DNA of 64,000 nucleotides from contig JAMWFC010000091.1 in assembly GCA_027475525.1 (NCBI GenBank), positions 62,001 to 126,000 on the forward strand. The letters are read 5' to 3'. Positions 11,869-23,370 of the stretch are shown one piece after another. The notes beneath the pieces are model-generated. The model was not told where the DNA came from. It did not search any database and saw nothing but the letters and a program-made list of their open reading frames with translations. The DNA is from Macrolepiota albuminosa. Lineage: Eukaryota; Basidiomycota; Agaricomycetes; Agaricales; Agaricaceae. Each line of letters begins with the position of its first letter. Position 1 is the stretch's first letter. The translations under genes and the position numbers were made by a program.

Positions 11869-14165
11869 AGCATTGCAGAGGCGCTTCTTAGAAGGGGAAG
11901 GGATAGATACAATTTCAATCCAAGCAGATGCTGCTTTTGTTAATTTGATCAGTCAGGGTACTCAAAGCAGATGACAACTTGGTTAGCAGGTCACCACCCT
12001 GAGCTGCCAAGAATAACATTCACCATAATGCTTGATCTGCTTCAATGATAATACGTGGACATTCAAGCCCTCCAACATGCCTCCAAAGCTTTGAAAGCAA
12101 TCAGAGTCGCTCAAACAAAATAAAAGGTAGATCAATTTACCTGTAGCAGAGAGTCTTTACCAGTTAGTACACCATACTCGCGAGGAAGAAGTAACATGAG
12201 TGAAGATACGAGCAATGCCAAATAAAGTGCATTGTGCATAATAGTTGAGCAACCATATGAACTGGCACCATCGAAGGCACTGCCATGTGCAGTATGAAGG
12301 TATTTTAATTGATCTTGGTTGCTAGACCTGCTTTTGCTATACACATCAAAGACAATGAGCAGACATCCTAATAAGGATGGGAAGGACAATACTTGTCAAT
12401 GATGATATTTTTGATTGCCATGATATCGGACGGTAAATAGAGGTTACTCTGAGGCAACTTTAATGGACATTCAAACTGATATCAATTAAGATTACCTTCA
12501 ATAGACAACTCAGATGTAGCGCCGCACTCATAAGATTTATTATGGTGTTTTAAACACCCTTATTGCTGACCCAAGAAGTGAGTTCAGAATACAGCTTCAT
12601 GCGTGGACCTGTAAACTTCAGGGTGGGGCGCTCTCTCAGTTGTTCTCCTTTAGATTTGGCATTTATTTTATTCAGATGTTGTATGAGGTTTTTATGGAAT
12701 TTTCTGATAAGGTTTGGGAGTGAGTTTAAAGGGTTTATCAGCTAAAATACAAACTCAATCAATGAAATGGGTAATAGGGATGAACCTACTGATCGACTAT
12801 TCTCTGTCATTAGCCCTGAGGTTCATGGAGGGTGCATTATTTATAGTATCTCAAAATATGGAGAATATGTCTGAACGGCTAGCAAGAGAAATATTTTTTT
12901 CTTCATCAGACAACACACGTGCAAGAGCCTTGAATAGGTCAGCAGAGCATGCATGAAAAAAACCTAATCAACTTGCCGCCACAGGTGTGCTGTCAAAGTG
13001 AGAGAACAGGTTAGAGGTGTTAGGAACAATGTCTGAATACCAAGAGTGATTGTAAAACTTAGAGTTGTCAATGCAAGAGTGGCTAGATGACATTGTACTG
13101 TTCATGGTGACAATTGCAGAACAAGAACAGATTGGACAATCAAATACAAATCATACAATAATGATCAACATACACAACTATTTGTCAGCTGTTGCAGGAG
13201 CCGAGACCGCCATGTTTGGCACTTTCTGATGTAACCAGTTCTGGAACCAGCAGTTTATTCTAGAATAGAGCATGGGAAGACTTTATATAACATGACCTGA
13301 CAAATCTGCGGCAATTCCCATGCACCCATGAGCAGTTTCATTGTCAGCATCCACTCTCATGGAGTTGCTCAAGCATGCGTTGTCGACATTCAAAGTGCTA
13401 GGTATGTCTCCTCTCACCCGCACGGCTATATGTTCTGAAAACTTCATATAGTCACACTGGTGGGTCATATGCAGCCAAATGCAAATGTGGGTAAAGTCGG
13501 CATATAGACAAAAGACTATGTGTCTCCAGGACTATGGGGCAGTTTGTTCTTATTAGTTCTTTCTAGGTTTGACAGCATTGACATTGTTGGATCACCGCTG
13601 ATTATAAGCTTTGGAATTGGCAATTGAATATCCTATGTCTCAAACACAGAAGAAGAATGTAAAGTATAAAAACTTGCTCACTTTCCCTTCCTCTCACAAT
13701 TCAGGCAAAAAAATGAAAAGCCCCGATTTGATATTGACACAGATACAAAGTTGTCCATTACTTTTTCTTTAATAACGAACATCTATGTATTATTCATTAT
13801 CCTGCTAGATATCAAGGAATTGGAGTCACTGTTTCTATTTCTTGCCCACAATCTTCCCCCCCCTCTCAGCCTCTGTTACAGGATTCAGCAGGGCAGAACA
13901 TCATTAACTGTTGTGCTCACACTGCATCAGCATTAATGTAAGCCAGTCAAATTTGTTAACTGAATAATGGTTATTTCTATGCATGGTCACAGGACACCAC
14001 GTCATTTAAACACAGCCAGGGATGCAAAAGACTGTCTGTCCTTCTTTGCCAATATATAATTCTCACCAATCACTCTAAAGGTCTCTGGATTTCTCAGGCG
14101 GTACCTTTGTTCATCTGCACATAAAACTTGAGTATGGCCAGGACTATCCTCTTGGTGCTAAATCT
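11869..14165. other. No assignable gene; scattered short frames
   Basis: Apart from an 85-codon minus-strand frame at 12132-12389, which could be an upstream exon of the JmjC gene but shows no domain, I see no supported gene. There are no long frames, splice-linked frames or repeats with a clear partner. Composition is moderately AT-rich and typical of decayed mobile DNA. Confidence 0.4.
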
Positions 14166-14486
14166 GTGATAGAGCTTGTAGAATTGACTGCTTTGCATTA
14201 TCCCATCCATACCTTCGCCGTCCATCCTCACACTCAAGCTTCATGGTATCTGGGAACAAAGGTTCCTAATATTTTTACCTCAGCCAATCTCATCGTACCT
14301 GGATATAACCCAACTGGAGACGCAGAAAATATTAGAAACACAATGAATATATTCAGTACTAATGACGATGTCTGTATGTCATCATGGTATCCCGCTAGTC
14401 CTCATTCCGCACCTTCAATATCCTTTTCTGATAATATCCACTCTTGTGCCCCTGTCAGCAATGAAGATGTAGATAGTCTGGAATAG
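14166..14486 (+). CDS. Unrecognised 106-codon frame
   Basis: This plus-strand frame begins ELVELTALHYPIHTFAVHPH and includes ANLIVPGYNPTGDAEN, then a Ser/Asp-rich tail ending in EDVDSLE. It has no signal peptide, membrane segment or known motif. The reading upstream in the same frame (from about 14100) is also open and peptide-like (GGTFVHLHIKLEYGQ), so the true start may be further left or in another exon. It could be a fragment of a larger decayed gene. No function is proposed. Confidence 0.25.
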   Translation: MIELVELTALHYPIHTFAVHPHTQASWYLGTKVPNIFTSANLIVPGYNPTGDAENIRNTMNIFSTNDDVCMSSWYPASPHSAPSISFSDNIHSCAPVSNEDVDSLE

Positions 14487-14699
14487 GTTTGTTATGGCTT
14501 ATGGCTTGCAGCTTGTCGACGTGCTGGACAAAGAGACCATTGTGGTTTTATATTACATGGTTAGTGCCTTCGTGCTCTTGCCATGGGACTTCAGCAATGC
14601 TGATGCATAGGTGATATATTTGGGATAAAATGCTGCGTAAGACTTGTTGGCTATGCTCCGAACACATTATTTCGATAATAGGATGTGCATACAAGCTCA

Positions 14700-15060
14700 A
14701 ACCTATGTGCAGATGCTCCAAGGACCATGCAAGGGCTAATATCAGCCAACAAGAGCGATGATGATGCGGGGGTGGGTTTTATGTGATCAATCATTGTGTC
14801 ATACTTGTAAACCACATTCTGACCTCATGATTTCTATTCTAGAATGTGCCAAATATATCCAAACTGCGTGTGGAGGCATCAAAGATGATAAAGAGGGCCA
14901 ACATTGGCTGTTTTAAGGCCAACAGGAGCAATGTTGAGATGCAGGCAGGGCACAATGTATCTAACCCATATACAGGGACATCAAGGATGATGAAGGGGGA
15001 CAACGTTGGCAGTTTAAAGGCCAACGGGAGCGATGTTGAGGTGCAGGTAGGGTATTTGTG
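14700..15060. repeat. Degenerate minisatellite of about 105 bp
   Basis: Two neighbouring units, about 14846-14955 and 14956-15060, share GGCATCAA(A/G)GATGAT(A/G)AA, GGCCAAC(A/G)GGAGC(A/G)ATGTTGAG and TGCAGG(C/T)AGGG. A third, poorer unit lies at about 14690-14765 (GCCAACAAGAGCGATG). The rest of 15061-16102 has only short frames and shows no supported gene. Confidence 0.6.
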
Positions 15061-16142
15061 ACCATCATGTGTGATTTGATGCATTGGGATTGTCACAGCA
15101 TCCCAGACGTTGCCCAGCATGAACGCTTTATTTGACATTAGTTTTGACCTCACAATATCCATGAATTGCTCTTTGACTTTCAATGAATCATTGCATGCAG
15201 TTTCCCAAACCGTCGACGGCGATCCATTGCATAAAATCAGAAAAAGGGGAGGCAGAGTGACTGGTGTGGTTCAAGGCATGAAGTAAGTGGCCTTGTGCCT
15301 TCTTTTTTGCTCTGAAAGCCTGATAAATGCTCAGGCGTGTGTATACATATGTTGTTGGCTCATTGAAGCGCTGCAAGGGAGTTATGGGGAGGAAAGCACC
15401 CAATTGTTACAACGGACAGGTTTGTTGCATTTTTTTCGCTATGATTGGTCGAATAAACCCATTTACAGGGTACAAACGCGAGGCCGCGTCACACAGGGAT
15501 GTATCTATTCCTGTATGGCGGCCGTGTTGACGCAAACATGTTCTACGCATACAGGGACGACGATGAGAACTGAAGACTGGTTTTTCAAATTTATGATATT
15601 TTTTTGATACATTTATGCCTTTTTTTTATTATTATTCTTACGGAAATCAATCTATACAGTTTCGATACTGACATCTACATAAACGTTGACGAAATCTATT
15701 CATTTACTCCTAAATTACCGTACCACACAGCGTCACATTTCCGACAACCCGTAGACCTCGGTCTCGCCGTGCGTCGCAGCGGCCCATCCCCTTTGATCGA
15801 GTTAATCAAACAGTATGTAAGAGAATGGTTGTCTGCTCTACTTCACTAAAGACGAGAGACGCACGACGGAATATCGATGAGATGAGATGTCGTACTCAAA
15901 AACAAGCCAAGGCCTCTATAGTTATTCTCCCCGTATCGAATTATATATATGTTTATATGTTTTGAATTCAAAGTTTAAACATCGCCATCGGCGTATTATC
16001 GGTCGATTAGTCCCCCTAACCCACTCTATTTTGTACCTGCTTACTTCTCACACATGTTACTTGTAAGTGTTGCCAAGTTGAATGATAAAAATGATATAAT
16101 TGTTATTTTTGTATAACAACCTTTGACGTGTCAAGAGAATCA

Positions 16143-16846
16143 TCACGAGGAACCACCATTGCCACCATTGCCACCGTTCCCGCCATTCCCTCCCCCACCA
16201 CCATTCTTTCCGCCGCCGCCATTCCCGCCGTTCCCGCCATTGCCGCCATTACCACCATTACCACCAGACCCTCCCCAACTACTTCCACCATTACCCCCAT
16301 TTCCACCGTTGCCTCCATTCCCACCATTCCCTCCACCACCACCATACTTTCCGCCACCACCATTGCCACCGTTCCCGCCATTGCCGCCATTACCGCCATT
16401 ACCACCGTTCCCGCCCCACGAATTCCATCCCCACGAATCCTTCACCCATCCCCCATTCCCCCCATTGCCTCCGTTCCCACCATTTCCACCACGTCCACCG
16501 CCGCTATAAGGATAAGGACTCCACCAGCCATTGTTCCAACCATCTTTGCGCCACCCGCCATTCCCACCGTTCCCACCATTTCCGCCATTTCCGCCGTTCC
16601 CTCCACGGCCGCCTTGATTATAGTATGGGTATGCTGGGTAGTAGTTCCATCGAGACCCGTAATTGTAATTATTGTAGTACCCTCGCTGATGGATGGAACA
16701 ATCAGAATCATGTGGGAATGAAAAAACACGGAAGTACGAACCTTGTCGAGAGTGTTGTGGTGGTCGGTGGTAGTAGGTGCACCAAGTGAGGGCAGGATGA
16801 GCGCTGTGTGGCTTAGGATTGCGGTGGCGAAGACAGAGAACTTCAT
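16143..16846 (-). CDS. Secreted glycine/asparagine-rich repeat protein (left arm)
   Basis: Two exons on the minus strand, 16742-16846 and 16143-16685, are separated by a 56-nt GT-AG intron, giving 215 residues. Exon 1 starts MKFSVFATAILSHTALILPS, a classic signal peptide ending near LGAP, so the protein should enter the secretory pathway. Exon 2 opens with RGYYNNYNYGSRWNYYPAYP, then is almost entirely GGN repeats broken by Trp/Lys/Tyr spacers, ending NGGSS. The ATG at 16844-16846 was chosen because it begins the signal peptide; an upstream in-frame ATG would add an unlikely leader. A TATAAAA lies about 100 bp upstream. A shorter relative sits in the right arm (27006-27454), sharing SHTAL..PSLGAP, the exon boundary, RGYY and the end. 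A structural wall or surface role is plausible but unproven. Confidence 0.75.
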
Positions 16847-16947
16847 GATTGTTAATTTGGAGAATGCGATGCAATGCAGTGAATAATTGGTAGGTAGATA
16901 GGTAGAGAGGGCTCTGTTGATAGAGTCCATAGTCAATTTCCCTTGCC

Positions 16948-16954
16948 TTTTATA
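16948..16954 (-). promoter_or_regulatory. TATA box of left glycine-rich gene
   Basis: TATAAAA on the minus strand lies 102 bp before the chosen ATG. The right-arm paralogue has the same heptamer 87 bp before its ATG. Both promoters also contain GGGAATAGGGA-type repeats further upstream (about 17092-17115 here; reverse strand of about 26620-26650 on the right), so promoter as well as coding sequence was duplicated. Confidence 0.6.
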
Positions 16955-16959
16955 TCTGA

Positions 16960-18404
16960 GGATTTGACAAATGAGCGGGGGTTATGTGGCGCTAGGGGCT
17001 GTCTTAGATCATTCATTATTCCAGGGGCCCTTGATGAGCGACCCACTCAGAAGATTGGGGGGCTTTGCACATGCACAACCGTGTGCTGTGAATAGGGAAT
17101 AGGGAATAGGGAGATTACGCGTGAATTAGGAGATCATTATGTTAGGAGAGTGGCGTCTATCAGGAAACAAAGATTCAAACTGTAGGAGGGATTAAGGAAG
17201 AAAGCCTGAAGAAAGAGGGGTTATTATGCTTCCGAGATATGATTATTAGTGCTTAAGATTATATAGAGAGAGGCGAGCATGACAATGGACACTTGTGTAA
17301 GAGCATGCTACGGTTGTTGTACTAGTACGCCGCCTGATTCACAGCTCAAAATGTCTGTGAGCTTTCCACAATTACATGAGAGAGTGAACCAAGGAGATGA
17401 CGTTTAGCGTCAACTCTGGCGACGATGTACTAGGAGGAGCATTCCACCGTTGTTGTACTAGTGAGATACCGGAATTAGCATTTAGAATGTGAGTGAAATG
17501 GGTAGACAGCCAAGCTTTGCACAACTATGGTATTGTTTGTCAGTCAATGAGTTTGGTGTTCAATGTTGTTGGAGTCCTTAATACCACCCATAAACCTCGC
17601 TATTGTGCGTCTTACTCTCTTGTCATTTTTCTTCCCTTGGTCTTCTCATTGACCCTCAAGAATACTCCCCTCCTATTGTCACAGGCGCACATTACTATGC
17701 CTTCATACACCCACCTCAGTCAACCATACGTTGAACCGAGGCTTATATATATCACTCTAATATTGTGATAGACTAAAGGTTTTAACAAAGGTGCTATTCT
17801 TTGGAGTGAGATTCTGCAGAAGTTTTGCCAGATTAGTCAAGCATCCTGGTGTACAATGGCAGCGTTTTGCGGAGTTGGGAGGGGAACAATGTATTTTAAA
17901 TCTTCGATGTTTTTTACCCCGTACCTTTTTAATCTGACTTTTTGACCTTGAATATGTCCATTAATCACATTTGAACTGATCATTCATCCTGTTCATCAGA
18001 GCCCAACACATGGCAAGCAACTCAGGCTAAGGGCATATTTATCAGGTATATTTAGACAGAGTCATTCAATATATAGTCTTTGGGTGATCTACTGATCGTC
18101 CAACAGCCAAAGGCGGTATCATCTGCTAGGGACCTGAAATGCACAGCGCTTTCTAACAGGTGTATTGGCGCATTCCAAATATGTCAGGTGCAAAACCTTT
18201 TATAGAATAGGAAGAAGTAAATTTCATAAGAAAAATTTGTCATAAATCTTCTGCACCTTGGAGATTTCGGTATTGGCACCGGAAAGTCTGGAAATTGTTC
18301 TCTCATAGTACTATCAAAGGAGCTGATGCAACCATCTTGAGCTGAATACACAGTCACGCCTATGACAGTTTACTAGAACAAGACACCCTTTACACCTACA
18401 GTAC
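16960..18404. other. Left-arm intergenic spacer
   Basis: This stretch separates the start of the glycine-rich gene from the end of the terpene synthase gene. The equivalent right spacer is only about 750 bp, so roughly 800 bp here is extra. It contains a partial direct repeat: GAGCATGCTACGGTTGTTGTACTAGT near 17301 recurs in altered form near 17438, flanking about 130 bp. The last ~45 bp before the synthase stop resemble the right-arm sequence. No gene is supported in between. Confidence 0.5.
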
Positions 18405-19798
18405 TCAACACACTGAACAACAGAATGATTTAAAGACCGTTGCTGCTAAATAATGAATAGGGATCAGCAGAGTTTTCGCTCTTAAAAGGCATGATGCTGA
18501 CCGAGGAAGCAAAACAACTTTTCTACTCTGCTGGATTTCCTTCCCACCTGTGGCGAAGTACCTGTGGCACTCAAAGTTCCAACAGTCATTTGCCCTGACC
18601 CAGTTACCCAGGCCATCCACGTAGCGTTTCATATCACTTTGTAATTCTTCTCCAAGATATGGGACATAATCGAGGTCATCCAAGAAATTCTGCACACGCC
18701 TTGAAGCATAGTCACCAATCCACTTCATCGCTCCATCCAAATCAAGGTTCTCGTGATGCATCAAGATGGTGACAAGGTTATGATCATCGCCACGGGCTTG
18801 CTCCACATTATAAGAGCATATATCCTAATCTGATGCATCAAGATGGTGACAAGGTTATGATCATCGCCACGGGCTTGCTCCACATTATAAGAGCATATAT
18901 CCTAATCGATAGTGATTAACATGGGATATATAAAGAGAAGTGGAAAACCAAAAGCTTACATTGCTGAGAATTATCATATCGACAACGACATCGACGAGTC
19001 TCTGAATAACAGGATCTTCAAAGACTTCATCCGGAAGACTGAGCCCAAATTCCAAGACCACAAGCGATGGCTTTACTCCAATCGTGTCGCGGCGGAGAGA
19101 AAAGTATTCGTCAATGCTCCTGATGTATTTTCCAGCACGATCTTGAGCTTGTTGAACAATAGAGACAGTAAATTTGTCCATTGTATCGATAAAGCGACGG
19201 CGTGCACCCAGAGACGCATATTGCGAAGCCAACTGCCAAAATCTAAACGAGTGGACACATAACTAAAGTTTCACGTCTGTCTGATGTCTCAGGACGCACT
19301 GTCGAGTAGCCTCTCCAATTACGTGCTCGTCCACTGGCCTTGCCTTGTCAGGATTGCGCATAGCATCCATGGCGATAGTGGCAAATTCCTGAACTTGTTG
19401 CGTCGTTACAATGTCAGTAGACTCGTCAAAGAAGTAGAACCAATTCATGAGATAACAACCCACACGGAAAACATCTGCATGTGTCAAGGTCATGTTTCTA
19501 ATGTAGGAGAGGCTCGAAGTATGCAAACCTTCATTTTCCAAGGGATATGCAAGAGAGGAGAGCAAGTCTACTGAGGTTAAATAATTGATATCAAGGTCGT
19601 AGTCCAGATATACGCACAAAAATCGCCACGTTCATATACTTCTTTCAAACGTGGTATGGTCGCAATGAAACTCTGAATCCATGCCGATAATCTGGTCTTG
19701 ACCTCAAGACTTGAGCCTGGATGGACATTACGCTTCCAAGGCCAGTCGGCAAGAATATCAGGGAGTGTGAAGATAGTTTTAGAAACTTCAAGGGACAT
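18405..19798 (-). CDS. Sesquiterpene synthase, class I (left arm)
   Basis: Five exons on the minus strand: 19618-19798, 19529-19567, 19300-19474, 18960-19242 and 18405-18824. They encode about 365 residues, the normal size of basidiomycete sesquiterpene synthases. These soluble enzymes ionise farnesyl diphosphate with Mg2+ and cyclise it. The aspartate-rich motif is FFDESTD (DESTD at 90-94), the NSE motif is NDICSYNVE (226-234), and the terminal RY pair lies in ECHRYF. Exon lengths 1-4 equal those of the right copy exactly. A perfect 77-bp tandem duplication (18754-18830/18831-18907) spans the exon 5 acceptor. Using the acceptor nearer the donor would frameshift, and only the distal one keeps the frame. 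With one 77-bp copy removed the last intron becomes 58 nt, exactly as in the right copy, so the duplication is probably an assembly error. The trichodiene/protoilludene-type fold is inferred; the product is unknown. Confidence 0.85.
18754..18907. repeat. Exact 77-bp tandem duplication (likely assembly artefact)
   Basis: 18754-18830 and 18831-18907 are identical. The unit includes the splice acceptor and the NSE-motif codons of the left terpene synthase. The single-copy equivalent occurs in the right arm. It belongs to a set of nine such 77-bp events in this window. Confidence 0.9.
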
Positions 19799-19905
19799 CT
19801 TCTGGGACGATTTTTTGTCTCTCGTCTGCACTTCACTGGCCTCGTTTTAAAGGAAGGATCATGTGTTCTTACATTTTCAACACAAGACATTGCGGGGCAT
19901 ACTTA

Positions 19906-20394
19906 CTACATTTTGGCCATATATGTCGTAACAATGACTTGTCCACTGACTGCGCGTATCAATGTCGGACTCAATCAGTCCTAGGAAGGTCACTCCAGTG
20001 GCTAATGGAGTTTCCGGGAGAAAAGAAAAGGGAGCAATTCATGCCTTGTCCAACACATGGAGTATCTGTCGGAATATTAGCTAAAGGAGGGAGCCGACAT
20101 GAAAGCGGTATCACTTACGAATCTTGTCATAGACAGAGCCGACATGTCGTAAGAACGTTCTGATCAGGACTTATAACACAATCACAGCTACATTTTGGTC
20201 ACATATGTCGTAACAATTACTTGTTCACTGACTGCACGTATTAATGTCGGACTCAATCAGTCCAAGGAAGTTCACTCCAGTGGCCAATGGAATTTCCAGA
20301 GGAACAGAGAAGAGAACTATTCATGCCTTGTCCAACGCATAAAGTATCTGTCGGAATATTAGCCAAAGAAGGGAGCCGACATGAAAGCGGTATC
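19906..20394. repeat. Tandemly duplicated upstream region of the left terpene synthase
   Basis: 19906-20112 and 20188-20394 are about 85-90% alike with a period near 282 bp. Shared landmarks are CTACATTTTGG, ATGTCGTAACAAT, AATGTCGGACTCAATCAGTCC, ATTCATGCCTTGTCCAAC and GGGAGCCGACATGAAAGCGG. The same sequence occurs once, inverted, upstream of the right synthase (about 24655-24850), so it is the ancestral upstream region, duplicated again only on the left. It may hold promoter elements. Unlike the 77-bp duplications, its copies have diverged, so it is real. Confidence 0.75.
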
Positions 20395-21501
20395 TGTTGA
20401 GATATATGCAGTGGAAGCTCTCTATTGACCCAGCAAATGCTTTGCAGACATGTGACCTTCGGAGTTTGCCGACACTGTCGTAAACAAATCAAGTCACCTG
20501 CTAACCTTTTTCACTGCCTTCTCGTACTCGCTTTGTTCATGAATTAATTTCCTCACCCGCCCGCCCGAAGTAGCAGTTTCAACACGTAATTGCTTAACAC
20601 CATACAGACAAACCAATTTAAAAGCGCTTTGCAGGCAGACGTAAATAGAAAGCGATATTCAAGACCACAGGTCGGAACGAGTAGCGAAGGTAGTATCGGT
20701 TCACAGCGCCGCTTCCCCTTCTCCTCCACAGCAATCAAAGCCTCCTCGTCTTAGGTTGTAAAGAAAAGGAACTGCCATAGAGAGGAGTACCAAGGAATTC
20801 GTGCCATACAGTTCGCTCGAGTCAGAAAGCCAGACGAGCCGGAGATGATCAAGGGTTAGTCAGCTAAAGGTAACTCGTACGGGCTTTGATCTCCCACCCG
20901 CCCTCCTGGGAATCGCGGCTGACCACCTTGCCAGGCTCATTTTGTCTTAGAAAATTGCTAACTTGAGAGTCCGGAGTGACACGCAATGGGTCTTGCCCGA
21001 ATCAGCAATTAATATAAAGCAATAGTACCATACTGTAATATCAATACCATATATTTCGTGTTTACACAAGTGACAAACTTCAAAGAGTATAGACTGTCGC
21101 AGAGAAAAAGAATTCCTGAGAATTGTACAGCCACCTCCTTCAAAGACCACATGCCTGGCAAGAAGGTGGGTCAGCCGCGATTCCCTGTTCACAAGCTAGG
21201 AGTCCACAACACATTGCATAATGACTCTTGTGATACCCATGAAAGTAGCATGGTTCCTAGTCTCTACTGAGATGAAAGATAGACTCACCCCAGCCTATCC
21301 GTTACTTCTGAAATGCTAGCATAAGTCTCAATACAGACTTGTGTAAGGTCAGAATGGCTCGTAGATAAGGCACAAGGATTTGCTCATGCTTTGATAAATA
21401 CCTGTAAAAAGCATTGCTAGACCAGTGACTGATGGCTTCATGGCTTCAAAAAAAGACCCCATGCAACAGGTACTCTAATATCACACCAATGCATATGTAA
21501 A
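20395..21501. other. Non-coding centre of the inverted duplication
   Basis: No frame here has a recognisable domain, a repeat partner or splice-linked continuation. It is the left portion of the loop between the inverted arms. The remainder of the loop is retroelement sequence. Confidence 0.4.
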
Positions 21502-21676
21502 TGTAACAAATCATCACACTAGCTATGCATGTCACCAACACTATTACTAGATTGTAGAGTATTACATAATACAACATCTTGTATTCACTCTAGTACTAGT
21601 CAAATCTGATACAGTGGTCTGAGTTAGCACTGTGTGATCCACACAAGACAGTTCTAGCTCATAACCTCTGGTTACA
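21502..21676 (+). repeat. LTR, 175 bp, TGTAAC...GTTACA family
   Basis: The LTR begins TGTAAC and ends GTTACA. It is homologous over its length to the LTRs at 47135-47299 (+) and 44166-44340 (-). All share CTTGTATTCACTCTA, AGCACTGTGTGA and CTCATAACC. The internal sequence that follows is shared with the 47135 copy, so this is the 5' LTR of a plus-strand element. No target-site duplication can be checked because the 3' end is missing. Confidence 0.8.
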
Positions 21677-23110
21677 TTTTTTTAAATCTTCTGCTATTGG
21701 CTTGTTACCAACTAGGCAACTCATCAAAACTCTTGACTTCTGTTGGCATCACATTGAAAATGTGCTTCTATAACTGGCTCTCTTGATCTGGAGCTTCTTT
21801 TTCCAGATACAGGTGATCCACCTGAGAGCAAAGTAGGATTAAAAGTTACCTTGCAATATTAGTGTGAGCTTTGGAATGCTAGGTGGACTATCTATATCAT
21901 GGATAATAGTAAGGCCTGGTGGCAAACCAGGGGAGAAATCTGTGGTCTTAGAAGTGTTGCTGCCAGCAAGCCAGATGCCCTCACTTATGTATCTGGTATT
22001 GCCCAAGAGCTTATTGACTCAGTCTGAAGGTCAACTGGACCTCACTCAGTATTTGGAGCTGGTGTAAAGCAGCACTTTAATGCATAGCACCCTGTTCCAG
22101 ACTGCTCCAACTGAATGGCACCTGGAATTTGTAGCAGACAATACTGCTAGACCAAGATAGTTGTCAACAACAACATCTCAGCATCAGCAGGGACCAACAA
22201 TATGAGTAAGTAGTAAGGACAACAAAGTCATACAGAGAGAACAGGCATCATTGGCACTTGTAACAACCAGGAGTTGTGTGGAAGAGGTGGCAAACAGCCG
22301 CAAGTGAGGCATGAAGGCCTCAGAAAAGTTCTGGACTTAGAGGTTGAACTGGACTCCTCAGTCCAAACTAGTTGTAACTTGATAGACAAGGTCAAATGTG
22401 ACTTCTTACTCTCCTCATCATCTGATATCCATTAGTCTTCAAAAAATCAATACAAAAGCATCTGCAGCTTTATATAGTGAAGCATTTACAATTGCTGGCT
22501 ATTAGAAGCCATGATATCTTTGAGCAAATTCAACAGAATATATTGAATTATTTGTATGCATCTTTGAACTCAAAGTTATTAAGTATTTCAAGCATAAGGC
22601 AGCTTGAGGATCAGCAGTCTCAACAGCCACATTGCCCAACTCAGTAGAATGTGAAATGATTGTGTGCCAACAAGCACCAGTAATTGCAGATGTGATGGAT
22701 TTGTTGAATGCATCTTGTCAGGCAGATAAGTTGCATCAAGACTATATTCAGCATCAGAACACTGCAAACCATCAATGGAGTGTGAGCGGGGTGCCTCAAC
22801 AAGCATTATCTGAGGTCAAGACTGACAACTACTCTAGCAGAACCAGAAGAGCCAATTGTTGCTCAGGAGATTAAGACATCTCAGAAGCAGGTTACCATCA
22901 AGGAAGAGGTGAACAAAGTCCATGTTCTTGAGGAACAGACAAGACCACATCATGTAGTGCAACATGTCCACCTAGTGGACAAGATAAGTTGGAGTGGTCA
23001 CTTTGGGAGTGCTGGGAGGTGCCAAGGGAGTGCCAGAAAGGGAAGTCCCCTGAGAGGTTCATAACATCCAGCATATTTTTGTATCTCACCCAGAAGGTGC
23101 TCACCTTCTT
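21677..23110 (+). pseudogene. Internal gag-like region of the 175-bp-LTR element
   Basis: The stretch matches 47300-48590 from TTTTTTAAATCTTCTGCTAT through frames such as RPGGKPGEKSVV...LLPASQMPSLMY (21864-22067) and NAS/CQ..HQDYIQHQN with GVPQQALSEV (about 22680-22820), and homology ends near 22985. The two copies share peptide-level similarity across stops, which indicates a former coding region, most likely Gag. Stops and frameshifts are frequent. I do not recognise the superfamily from this part alone; a copia pol remnant follows the sister copy. Confidence 0.5.
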
Positions 23111-23370
23111 TGGCTCTGGCTTCTTGTCTTTGAATGATGCAGTTTAGGATGCATCCAAGGTTTTAGTGGGTATAGAACTTTCCCAAAAATCCCAGAGCAC
23201 AGAAGCTGACTTTGTGAACTGCCCATGTTTTCTATCATGATACCACCAAAAGAAAAAAAAAGCGATCATTAATGGATAAAGTATTGTCAAGGTTGTTAAA
23301 CAGGTCATATAGTATTCAACCTTAGTGGTGTAAATGCAACTTATCTTAGATAAGTGTGAAATGCAAAATT

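Noticed and set aside
16123..16721. Long Pro/Thr/Ile-rich plus-strand frames opposite the glycine-rich gene
   Set aside because: They are the antisense of GGN repeats. The minus strand has the signal peptide, intron and a paralogue.
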